From a bacterium (GTDB lineage: Bacteria; Hydrothermota; UBA3072; B12-G15), in contig QNDZ01000020.1 of NCBI GenBank assembly GCA_003646055.1, forward strand, positions 1 through 15,619: a DNA stretch of 15,619 bases. Reading direction: 5' to 3'. Made by a program: the position numbers and the translations under genes. The notes beneath the pieces were generated by a model that saw nothing but the letters and a program-made list of their open reading frames with translations, did no database searches and was not told the origin of the DNA. This document shows positions 1 to 8,004 of the stretch, in pieces (within the stretch, counting starts at the first letter, position 1; every line of letters starts with the position of its first letter).

Positions 1-161
1 CCCTTCACACTATTTGTGTTGTCAATGGTAATCTCAGGAAGTTTTGTCACAATTGTGCTCTTGCCATTCATTCCTGTAGGAGCAAGATACACATCCGCAT
101 AACCAGCTGCAAGAAGATAGATGACCCCAACAAACAGCCCAACAACCAACAACTTACGCAT
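1..161 (-). CDS. Secreted protein of unknown function, N-terminal part only (cut by window edge)
   Basis: An open frame runs from an ATG at 161 down to base 1 without a stop, giving 53 complete codons. The product begins MRKLLVVGLFVGVIYLLAAG, followed by YADVYLAP: a short basic n-region, a hydrophobic core and a plausible signal peptidase I site near YA-DV, so the protein is likely exported. A strong Shine-Dalgarno AAAGGAGGTG lies 3 nt before the ATG, which supports the start. It follows the TPR lipoprotein gene by 29 nt with no terminator visible, so it is probably the next gene of the same operon. The mature part seen is too short to assign a family. The leader and first codons (ATGCGTAAG) resemble those of the TonB receptor gene at 10773. 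That the frame is coding is fairly sure; the function is unknown. Confidence 0.75.
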   Translation of the reverse strand, partial: MRKLLVVGLFVGVIYLLAAGYADVYLAPTGMNGKSTIVTKLPEITIDNTNSVK

Positions 162-190
162 AGACACCTCCTTTTTGGTTTTTTTAATCC

Positions 191-1171
191 TTACAGATTT
201 TCAATTGCCTGCTGCAACTGTTTAACAAAGTCAGCAGCAGTTGAATCAACAGATAAACCGGGGTTTATCTTCAAAGCACGCCATAGTGCATTGTAGTAAT
301 CACCTGCATAGAAAAAGTCCTGTGCAAGGATAACGAGTGCATTCCTTCTATTTATACTTTCGTCATAAATTTCAGGAAGCCCATCGGCAAAATCATCAGG
401 AAACAGAACACGCACAAGTTCACCATACTGGATTGAAGACTTGATGTACTTATCCTTCGCCTCCACAATGTAACGCGCTTGATTTAACTGGCACAGCCCC
501 GTTAGTACTGCACCCACTGGAGAAGGAAGATTTGTATTCAGGGTGCTATCCACCAGTGTAATCTGGGCAAAGAATGCACAGGAATCAATTGAAGGATCCC
601 CTGGAACAAAAAGTGTATCGTTGCCGGACACAATAAAGTCTTTGGTAGTGGTCGCAACCTGAACCAGTGTGTCAAGGTAGGCATGGACTGGAAGGGTTGT
701 AGTGTACTGGAGGGAATCAATGTAAACCACCAATTCCACATCACCATCAATATACAGGATTGGTTTGTTATAGCCCAAAACGTAGTAGAGGCTATCATTT
801 CTTAAACCTACATAGTTCAGTTTAAACTGGTCTTCCATCATTGGCTGGTCTGCATCAAGAAGGTACAGGGCAAACTTGAAATCAACATCTGCTTCATCAA
901 ACTTATCGCTCTGGGTGGCCCCAAGTTCTATATTGTTGAATCCCCTGCCAATATAACCATCAAAGGAGTCAGCATTCATCAACATAAACGAGTCAAACTT
1001 GGCATAAGATGCCTCAAAGTTACCCTGAGAATACAAAGTCCACCCATCGGTTAATAACTTACCAAGATACCCAGAAGGGTCAGCAGGAACAGGATTTGTC
1101 CAGCCTTTATCTTTAACTGAACACCCGGCAAGGAGTAAAAGTATCAGCAGAATAAACAATACCTTTTTCAC
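191..1171 (-). CDS. TPR-type outer-membrane lipoprotein, possible SusD-like partner of the TonB receptor
   Basis: This 326-residue protein starts with a lipoprotein signal peptide: MKK, a leucine-rich core and the lipobox LLAGC, with the lipidated Cys at residue 17. Ser follows the Cys rather than Asp, which fits the outer membrane. The start codon is GTG (1171-1169), chosen because AAGGAGG lies 5 nt upstream. Residues about 38-105 (GWTLYSQGNFEASYAKFDSF and the following helices) and about 275-312 (ALVILAQDFFYAGDYYNALW) look like tetratricopeptide-type helical pairs. The segment between them is richer in beta-type residues. It is the fifth gene of the receptor/PorV operon, 13 nt after the 1226-residue gene. 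SusD proteins are TPR-fold lipoproteins encoded with TonB receptors but are usually about 500-600 residues, so any equivalence is only by analogy. Assignment as a lipoprotein is firm; the role is inferred. Confidence 0.85.
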   Translation of the reverse strand: MKKVLFILLILLLLAGCSVKDKGWTNPVPADPSGYLGKLLTDGWTLYSQGNFEASYAKFDSFMLMNADSFDGYIGRGFNNIELGATQSDKFDEADVDFKFALYLLDADQPMMEDQFKLNYVGLRNDSLYYVLGYNKPILYIDGDVELVVYIDSLQYTTTLPVHAYLDTLVQVATTTKDFIVSGNDTLFVPGDPSIDSCAFFAQITLVDSTLNTNLPSPVGAVLTGLCQLNQARYIVEAKDKYIKSSIQYGELVRVLFPDDFADGLPEIYDESINRRNALVILAQDFFYAGDYYNALWRALKINPGLSVDSTAADFVKQLQQAIENL

Positions 1172-1184
1172 GATAACCTCCTTC

Positions 1185-4100
1185 CTATCTTATGAGAACA
1201 GTTTTGCTGGTGACTTTTCCATGCTCAGTATCAACATTTATGAAGTAAACTCCACTTGGCACTGTGTTTCCAGTATCTGACTTTCTGTCCCAATCAAGAT
1301 AGTATACTCCAGGATTCAATGTTCTATCAACAAGCGTGCGTACCACTCTACCACTGGCGTCCACCACATCCACTTTCACCCTGCCTCTATCGGGGAGCAT
1401 GAATCTTAACAGCATTCTGTCACTGAAGACATTTGGAGACAGCATCTTCACTGAGAACACCATCTTCTCATCCGTTTTGGCCTGAGCATCGTCTATCACT
1501 CTATATGAGCCACCTGAATTTATATTAACCTCAATATGACCATTACCAACCACACCACCAACCTTCATCCAGGCATCCCCTGTGAATCTTGCAACAACAG
1601 GGGATTTGATACCTTCAGGTATCTCCATCACAAGGGTTACAGGCTTGTTCAATTCGGCAAAATCAACATAGGCGAATCCTCTGCCTGATATAGCCCTCAT
1701 ATTACCATCAATCGCTCCGTATGGTATCACAACACTGTTTCCAAGACCTATGGCAACAATACCACCCGATGTTGTGACATAATAGGTGCCAACCTTTAGA
1801 GAATCCAGGTACCTATTACCTGGAAGGTCTTCACCCATTATATAGAAGGTCTTTGTACCAGGTGTGTTTTCAAGGATATAGTTCGTACTGAACTGGTATT
1901 CTCCATCAGAGAGTGTGCCAATATAATTCAGGGTGAGGGTATCACTTTCAACAACTGCAATAGGATAGGACGGAGAATACCCTACATCCCTGTATATTCT
2001 GCGTGTTGTGAATAAATAGAGGGTCAGATATCTTTCTGCTATCGGACTCTGTATCACTCCAGGATAAATGTTGCCCTTCGCAAGGTCATTATCAAGCCCA
2101 AAGTATCCATAGAATGCATCTATCCCTTTCTGTGTGGGAGACATTACCACAAACAATAGTGACTTGGTTGTATCTGCGAGTAATGGAGAAATATCTGTGT
2201 CGTAGATGTTATCAGAACCCTCGGTGAGATGCACAATCTCCGAAGAGGTGATTGAATCATTCTGCTTCCAGTACACACCAAGGACAAACTTGTTATAATC
2301 AGAGCCATTAAACCTGAGTATGGTTCCAAGGGTTGTATCAAAGTGGGTGTGGTTAAAATCAAACCCCCTCATTGAGTAGTAAGAGGATTTGTAGATATAA
2401 CCCATGGTATTTGTACCAGCAAGCGGGGTTATACTCAGGTTGGGGAGTGCAGTTATTTCTCCTTTAACAACCGCATCCATAAAGTCAATTATAAAGTCTT
2501 CAAAGTCTGTGCTTTGTCTGTACAGGAATGTATCCACACCCTCTGTTCCACTCAGAATCACAGTGTCCATTCTTCCTGTGAATGGATCAACAACCTTGTA
2601 TCCTTTGACCTTAAGCAACTCCCTAACACCAGTAATACCATACCTCTGTTCAACATATCTAACAAATACGTATGGAAGGTCTGCAAATCTTGTTGAATCA
2701 TTGGAAACAAGCGGAACACCTGAACCAGTTAAACCGATGCTTATGTTGTTTGTGTCCGGTGTCTCCCCGAAGAAGAACTTACTCCTTGCATAATCTGCAA
2801 TACCATATATCAACCAGTTCTGTTCTTTTTTATCAAACCACCAGGTAGCAAGTTTTGCTATTTTCTTGGTGTAGAGCCATTTCGCCTTTTCCGGGTTTTC
2901 GTAGAATTTTCTGTAATCTGCATATATAATCTCGGCATGATTTGAATAGGGGTGCAGGGAATCGTTTACATGCTCATTCAGCGTATCCATGTAAGAGAAA
3001 CACCAGTTTTCAACAGTACTCTGGTCCTGAATATCAAGGTCCTGAATATCCATAAGCAGGACATCAACCTGAGAATTCTTATCCACGTCGGGCATATCAG
3101 TAGAGAGTATCTCTTCAATCTTTGCTACGCATCCATTTGAGCCAGCAAAGAAACTATGAACCTGGTCCACTATGGAATCCATGGGGAAGGCAAGAGAGGG
3201 GTCAAGTAGTGTATCATTAATACATTTGAAGGTATCGTTAACAACAAGGAATCCACCACCCGGGCAACCAGCAAACAGAGTATCTGGATTGAATGAACTG
3301 ATTCCCCTGACATATTTAACATAATCAACAAAGGCATCAGGAAGGGTGTTTGAAATCTTTACCCAGGAACCACCACTCAGTTTATATACAAAATCAGAGG
3401 TTCCAAGGTATATATTACCATCTGTATCCACAGTAGCAGAATATATCTCATCAACAGACAGGTCACCAGTTACATCACTCCATGTATTCCCCTTGTTGAA
3501 AGATGCATAGACCTTGTGTGCATTTTTGTCAACCGCAACATAGTAGTTTCCGTTGTTATCATAACTGAAGAAATCTATATGCCCCTGATAACTGAAGAGT
3601 TTTACCCAATCCGGTGTAGAAAGTGTATCATTCCAGAGATATATCCCCTCTTCAGTGGCTGCATACACAAAATCTGCAAGGGTGTCATGGGCTGCAAGTG
3701 CAAGTAGTTCAGGTCTTATGGCAAGGTCATCAATGTAGTATGGCTGCATTCCAGGTGAGATGGTGAAATCTACACCACTTGCATCACCTGTTGAATCCAT
3801 CTGCACAACCTTTCTCTCACCCATACCAGGACCATATATCTCAAGAAGATGGTTCTCAGCGTCTACCTTAAAGGAGATAACATTATCTGTCCATGTTCCC
3901 AGATAAAGGGTATCAAAGGGTATATCTTCACCCTTTGCATAGATACCATTGCTCTTGAGTGTTATTTCCGAGGAGTATCCATCAACAGCAACCTTTACCT
4001 TTCCAGATGTGAATTGCCTGATATTTCCAGTAGTATCAACAGCACCCGTAGTATCTATATATATATTGAACGTAACAAAGAAGTTGTTGAGTGTGATCGT

Positions 4101-4865
4101 ATCTGAATAATCAAACCTAACACCCACATCCATCGTATCTGGAGACACAAGCAGGGAGAAACTACCTGAGTTCACATTCGCCGTATCCCTTCTAATAGTG
4201 GTGGTTGCTGTATTAAGTGACCATCTAACTGGCAGGGTGCTCAGATTACTGTCAGCAGCCACCTCAAATCCATCATTATAAAAGTCAAGTGCTCCAATGG
4301 GCTGCGGAAGTGCTGAACCACCATTCTTTCTGTATAAAATTCCATCACCCTTCAATCCATAAAACCTCACTGCTGAGATTGAGGTTGAATACAGTTTTGC
4401 AGGGCCAACCGCCACCTTTCTAACTTCACCGTAAAACCTCAGGGGTACCCAGGAACCATAGTTGTATGTTCTGTAGGCCTCCCTTTCGGTTCCCAGCATA
4501 AGTATGGTCCTTGAACCAGTATGAACATAAGCAACACTAATATCGTAGATATTATCAGCCCTATTAAATACCCATGTGTTCCAGGAGTTTGTATTCACAT
4601 TGTACCTGTAGAAGAGTGTATCGGAAAGATACGACTTAAAAATAACCATGTTCCTGAAGGGGTCAGCAATGGTTAAACTTAAAGGTGCATAGGCAGCCTC
4701 TTTCCAGACAGTAATATTACTATCAACCTTCACTGCCACACCACCTATTTGCCTGTAGAGTTTGTAAAATCCCTGATCAAGTGTCCAGAAATATCTGTTC
4801 TCATAGAGCTGCGCCCCGAACAGGAAGGCTGGTATAAGCAATAACAATGTTAACCTTTTTATCAT
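1185..4865 (-). CDS. Large multidomain secreted protein with degenerate metallopeptidase-like domain and T9SS-like C-terminal domain
   Basis: The product has 1226 residues from the ATG at 4865. The ATG at 4871 touches the Shine-Dalgarno AAAGGAGG with no spacer, whereas 4865 has 6 nt, so 4865 is preferred. MIKRLTLLLLIPAFLFGAQ is a signal peptide. Residues about 194-390 look like a jelly-roll/LamG-type domain. Residues about 392-540 hold propeller-like repeats, including an Asp-box-like GNTWSDVTGDL. Residues about 590-700 resemble M30/M6-like secreted metallopeptidases: DVDKNSQVDVLLMDIQD precedes KKIAKLATWWFDKKEQNWLI and YGIADYA. The expected HExxH zinc motif reads KKIAK (667-671) and the downstream glutamate position reads Tyr687. 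About 90 C-terminal residues form a FlgD/T9SS type A-like sorting domain (GNTVPSGVYFINV, ending KTVLIR). It is probably displayed or released at the cell surface via T9SS, with the PorV-like gene directly upstream. The peptidase relation is inferred from motif memory, not from a search. Confidence 0.9.
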   Translation of the reverse strand: MIKRLTLLLLIPAFLFGAQLYENRYFWTLDQGFYKLYRQIGGVAVKVDSNITVWKEAAYAPLSLTIADPFRNMVIFKSYLSDTLFYRYNVNTNSWNTWVFNRADNIYDISVAYVHTGSRTILMLGTEREAYRTYNYGSWVPLRFYGEVRKVAVGPAKLYSTSISAVRFYGLKGDGILYRKNGGSALPQPIGALDFYNDGFEVAADSNLSTLPVRWSLNTATTTIRRDTANVNSGSFSLLVSPDTMDVGVRFDYSDTITLNNFFVTFNIYIDTTGAVDTTGNIRQFTSGKVKVAVDGYSSEITLKSNGIYAKGEDIPFDTLYLGTWTDNVISFKVDAENHLLEIYGPGMGERKVVQMDSTGDASGVDFTISPGMQPYYIDDLAIRPELLALAAHDTLADFVYAATEEGIYLWNDTLSTPDWVKLFSYQGHIDFFSYDNNGNYYVAVDKNAHKVYASFNKGNTWSDVTGDLSVDEIYSATVDTDGNIYLGTSDFVYKLSGGSWVKISNTLPDAFVDYVKYVRGISSFNPDTLFAGCPGGGFLVVNDTFKCINDTLLDPSLAFPMDSIVDQVHSFFAGSNGCVAKIEEILSTDMPDVDKNSQVDVLLMDIQDLDIQDQSTVENWCFSYMDTLNEHVNDSLHPYSNHAEIIYADYRKFYENPEKAKWLYTKKIAKLATWWFDKKEQNWLIYGIADYARSKFFFGETPDTNNISIGLTGSGVPLVSNDSTRFADLPYVFVRYVEQRYGITGVRELLKVKGYKVVDPFTGRMDTVILSGTEGVDTFLYRQSTDFEDFIIDFMDAVVKGEITALPNLSITPLAGTNTMGYIYKSSYYSMRGFDFNHTHFDTTLGTILRFNGSDYNKFVLGVYWKQNDSITSSEIVHLTEGSDNIYDTDISPLLADTTKSLLFVVMSPTQKGIDAFYGYFGLDNDLAKGNIYPGVIQSPIAERYLTLYLFTTRRIYRDVGYSPSYPIAVVESDTLTLNYIGTLSDGEYQFSTNYILENTPGTKTFYIMGEDLPGNRYLDSLKVGTYYVTTSGGIVAIGLGNSVVIPYGAIDGNMRAISGRGFAYVDFAELNKPVTLVMEIPEGIKSPVVARFTGDAWMKVGGVVGNGHIEVNINSGGSYRVIDDAQAKTDEKMVFSVKMLSPNVFSDRMLLRFMLPDRGRVKVDVVDASGRVVRTLVDRTLNPGVYYLDWDRKSDTGNTVPSGVYFINVDTEHGKVTSKTVLIR

Positions 4866-4871
4866 GCTCAT

Positions 4872-4879
4872 CCTCCTTT
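4872..4879 (-). promoter_or_regulatory. Shine-Dalgarno site deciding the start of the 1226-residue gene
   Basis: On the minus strand AAAGGAGG is followed directly by ATGAGCATG. The first ATG (4871) has no spacer to the site. The second (4865) is 6 nt away, a normal distance, so translation most likely starts at 4865. Confidence 0.7.
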
Positions 4880-4880
4880 C

Positions 4881-5876
4881 TTAAAAGCCTACTTTCAGAG
4901 AGACTCTTTCGGTAGATGGAAGATAGTTGCCGTACGAGTACGCAAGGTCCACCTTGACCTTTACATTACCAGCAGGTATGTTGAACCCGAGTCCTGTATT
5001 CAATGCAAGAACATTGTCGTCCCTACCAAATTCATAACCGCCTCTCAGGAATACCATATTCATCAACCCTGCTTCCACGCCAAGGCTGTAGCGCTCCACA
5101 TTGTCACTGGGATGATACACATCAAAGGCACCTATCACCTTCATCATCTCTGTCTCGTACAGTGTCAAGGCAATACCACCTCTGAACCCTCCTGGGAGGG
5201 GTATATTCTTGAAAGTCTTAGCTGAGTCAACAATTTCACCATTCTCATAGTTTGGATAGGTTCCTGATGGTGTGATGTCAGGACCGAAATTCATGACCGC
5301 CAATCCTATCTTCATATCCCTGAAACTGGTAACATACAAGCCACCAACATCCATGCCAAAGCCCAGAGAACGACAGGCATCGCCATTGGGTGTTGTTCCA
5401 TAGTTCTCACCAAGTATCTTCAGATTTATCGCGAAGGAGAACCTGTCAGTCAGGAATCTGCCATACGTCAAACCTGCCGCGTATGCATAATAGGATGTAA
5501 CACCTCCTGTTCCATCAGGATTTTCAACCGTGGTAACCTCTATATCTCCAGAATGAAGTCCTACAAAGAACACACCCAAATTCCCTGCAAGTCCAAGGTT
5601 GTATGTGAATGAAAAACTGCCATGCATTATATCATTCCACCATTTGTTGTAATGGGTGAAAACATTTATACCCTTTGACAAATTTATCCCAGCAGGATTC
5701 CAGAAGACTGCAGAAGGACCATCAGCAAGTGCTGCATAAGTCTCGCCCATAGCAATAGCCCTGGCATCAACAGAAATATCCAGGAACTTAAACCCATTAT
5801 TTCCTACCTTGGCAAATTGGGCGTTCAGACCAAGTGCAATAAATACAAGTATTACAAGCAACAGAGTTCTTTTCAT
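4881..5876 (-). CDS. PorV/PorQ-family outer-membrane beta-barrel protein
   Basis: This 331-residue protein has a cleavable signal peptide (MKRTLLLVILVFIALGLNAQ). The mature part opens with the family signature: a short lead to FLDISVDARAIAMGETYAAL followed by ADGPSAVFWNPAGI. This DARaxxMGexyxAxadgpsAxxwNPAG block is typical of PorV/PorQ (UPF0164, FadL-like) proteins. Alternating beta-strand sequence follows, and the chain ends in Phe (VSLKVGF), the usual terminal residue of barrels folded by the BAM complex. PorV is the T9SS shuttle that carries cargo to the sortase, and PorQ is its relative; which role applies here cannot be read from the sequence. The gene sits between two genes for proteins with T9SS-like C-terminal domains, 10 nt after the upstream one and 15 nt before the ATG at 4865 of the next. 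Its Shine-Dalgarno is the variant GGGGGTG. Confidence 0.88.
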   Translation of the reverse strand: MKRTLLLVILVFIALGLNAQFAKVGNNGFKFLDISVDARAIAMGETYAALADGPSAVFWNPAGINLSKGINVFTHYNKWWNDIMHGSFSFTYNLGLAGNLGVFFVGLHSGDIEVTTVENPDGTGGVTSYYAYAAGLTYGRFLTDRFSFAINLKILGENYGTTPNGDACRSLGFGMDVGGLYVTSFRDMKIGLAVMNFGPDITPSGTYPNYENGEIVDSAKTFKNIPLPGGFRGGIALTLYETEMMKVIGAFDVYHPSDNVERYSLGVEAGLMNMVFLRGGYEFGRDDNVLALNTGLGFNIPAGNVKVKVDLAYSYGNYLPSTERVSLKVGF

Positions 5877-5886
5877 CAGGCACCCC

Positions 5887-7995
5887 CTATCTTACCACAA
5901 GAAATTTTCCAATTTTCCAGTCAACAAGTTCATTATTATCATCATACTGTTCAACCTTGTACAGATACAGACCACTTGCAATCTCCTTGTCACCCCTTGA
6001 CCTCAGGTTCCAGAAGAATGTTCCTGTTGCACCCCTGTGTTCAGCCTCGTATACCTTATCTCCACTTATTGTGTATACTGTGATACGGCAATTGGCAGGT
6101 AGATTTGTAAAGGCTATCTTGTTCATGTACTCTGTGTACTGGGGTTCCCAGCTTGCTGAACCATAATAAGGATTGGGAACAACCTTTACATTATCAAGGT
6201 TTGAATTTACGCTTGAGACAATAATAACAGGATAAGGTGCACCATTCTTCTTTAAGTAATTACTCTTTCCTGTTTCAAGAGACGGAATTGCAGGTGTCCC
6301 CTGGATTGTGTCAGCAGGCCGGCCACAGTCATACGCCGTAACTGCATAGTAGTAGGGAATGCCAGGGAGTGCTGTTGAATCCACATATTCATGAGGGTAT
6401 TCTCCATCATTTGCAGCAGCATATGCTGAGTCAAAGTCAGCAAGGAGTTCCCAACCTGAGGCCTTCCATGCGGCCCTGTAAACCCTGTATCCTGCAAAAT
6501 CAAGCATTCCATCAAGTGGGTCTGGTGTCTTCTCTGCAATATCTGACCAGACCAGTTTAACCTGATTACCCAAGACTGAATAGTGTAATTCAGGTGTTGC
6601 AGGTGGCAGTGGAATAAGCCAGTGGATGTCCTCATCCGGTGCAGAGGGATGTCTTGGGTCACTGTTTGTTGAACCCATGTAATATGCAGTCATTGCATAA
6701 TCAGCAACCTGCCTTGCACCCCTCACATAACCCTGACCAAACTTGGTATCAAAACCTCCATTAAGTCCATAACCAACACCACCAGCAAAGACAATCTTCA
6801 GGGTTTCTCCACTTGTGATGTGGAATGGTCCATAAGTCTGGAGGAACCTGTAGTCAAATGTTGCTGCACCAACATCATAAGGAATGGGCATGAATCTATA
6901 TCCGAAGTTCATGGAATGTGTTCCAGCCATATAATCATACTTATTCTCATCAGTTCCGGGGTCATTGTTCCAGTTCCACCAGGAGTGCGTATAAACAAGC
7001 GGAATTCTTGTTGAATCCCCATTCTTATCAACACCATATAGGTCATACTTTGCTGGTGGAGCGTATATCAGCCTTCCAAATATATAACCAGGACAACCAC
7101 CATCCTCTCCAGTGTCGTCCTCTGGTGTGGTTGGATTATCATCATCGTAAATATAGGACATGTTCCTTGGAATAAGTATAGTATCGCCATCAAGGGTCTT
7201 TTCATCAGGGTCATCACCGTAAATCTGCCAGTTATCTGGAATTCCATCTGGTTCGTCCAGTGTGGTATCAGCAAGCACTGTAACCTCATCAACGGGGAGT
7301 GGATGGGTTGTCAAATCATTCCATTCTCCCCATGTATAACCATCAAAACACACCATATCATCAATGTGTGGGTCAGAGGCATCATACGAACAAACGTCAG
7401 AATCAAAGGTTATTGCAACAAGGACATCGGTGAGCGTGGTAGGAAGCCCGCTCATTCCATTTGACCTATCATAGATCACATAAAACTCATAAGCAATGAA
7501 CTGGTTGAATTTATCAACACTCCACTGATACGACTTCTGTATAACCTTTATGCCAAGCGGATATGGGTTGCTATAATATGAACCGTAGTCAGTATAGACA
7601 CTCACTATATCCCATTGCGATTTACCTGGACCAATCTTTAACCAGCCACAGTTATCCGCCGGATCATCAGAAGGTGAGAACTCGTATTCACCATAACCAG
7701 CATGTGAAACATAGACATTATCCCCAACCTTGGCACCAATCCAGAATCTACCTTCCCACTGATAGTAGTAACCATAACCACCTGGCCAGTCAAAAGAAGG
7801 ATTTCCTGTGGATCCTGCGTTGGGGTCTCCAAAAATCCCCACATTACTCTCAACATTCCATACGTTACCAATGATGTGGGGTCTGAATTCAGGAACACAC
7901 GCCTTGCCAGAGTTGGGCATCTGCGGAGAGTTTAAACTTCTGGCAAAAACACTGGAGAACGCAACCAACGTGAGTATAATCAATATCTTTCTCAT
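5887..7995 (-). CDS. Secreted protein of unknown function with FN3-like and T9SS-like C-terminal domains
   Basis: This 702-residue protein starts with a signal peptide (MRKILIILTLVAFSSVFA). The N-terminal half (about 30-450) is rich in Trp, Tyr, Gly and Asp, with segments such as SFDWPGGYGYYYQWEGRFWI and an acidic stretch near 290-300 (DDDNPTTPEDDTGEDGG). I recognise the style from secreted proteins of FCB and candidate-phylum genomes but know no function. Residues about 462-580 look like a fibronectin type III domain (VKLVWSDI, GYRVYRA, YYYAVTAYD). The last 100 residues begin at VKVVPNPYYG and contain CRITVYTISGDKVYE and IASGLYLYKVE, a T9SS type A-like sorting domain. It lies 9 nt after the TonB receptor gene, whose TAA stop touches the Shine-Dalgarno (TAAGGAGG). 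Export to the surface and some association with the receptor or the PorV-like protein are inferred from context. Confidence 0.88.
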   Translation of the reverse strand: MRKILIILTLVAFSSVFARSLNSPQMPNSGKACVPEFRPHIIGNVWNVESNVGIFGDPNAGSTGNPSFDWPGGYGYYYQWEGRFWIGAKVGDNVYVSHAGYGEYEFSPSDDPADNCGWLKIGPGKSQWDIVSVYTDYGSYYSNPYPLGIKVIQKSYQWSVDKFNQFIAYEFYVIYDRSNGMSGLPTTLTDVLVAITFDSDVCSYDASDPHIDDMVCFDGYTWGEWNDLTTHPLPVDEVTVLADTTLDEPDGIPDNWQIYGDDPDEKTLDGDTILIPRNMSYIYDDDNPTTPEDDTGEDGGCPGYIFGRLIYAPPAKYDLYGVDKNGDSTRIPLVYTHSWWNWNNDPGTDENKYDYMAGTHSMNFGYRFMPIPYDVGAATFDYRFLQTYGPFHITSGETLKIVFAGGVGYGLNGGFDTKFGQGYVRGARQVADYAMTAYYMGSTNSDPRHPSAPDEDIHWLIPLPPATPELHYSVLGNQVKLVWSDIAEKTPDPLDGMLDFAGYRVYRAAWKASGWELLADFDSAYAAANDGEYPHEYVDSTALPGIPYYYAVTAYDCGRPADTIQGTPAIPSLETGKSNYLKKNGAPYPVIIVSSVNSNLDNVKVVPNPYYGSASWEPQYTEYMNKIAFTNLPANCRITVYTISGDKVYEAEHRGATGTFFWNLRSRGDKEIASGLYLYKVEQYDDNNELVDWKIGKFLVVR

Positions 7996-8004
7996 ACTTC
8001 CTCC

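Noticed and set aside
6252..6662. Minus-strand 136-codon frame inside the 702-residue gene (with similar ones at 7068-7292 and 7638-7898)
   Set aside because: These are alternative frames of the same strand with odd Met/Gln/Thr-rich composition. The main frame carries the signal peptide, FN3-like and C-terminal domains.
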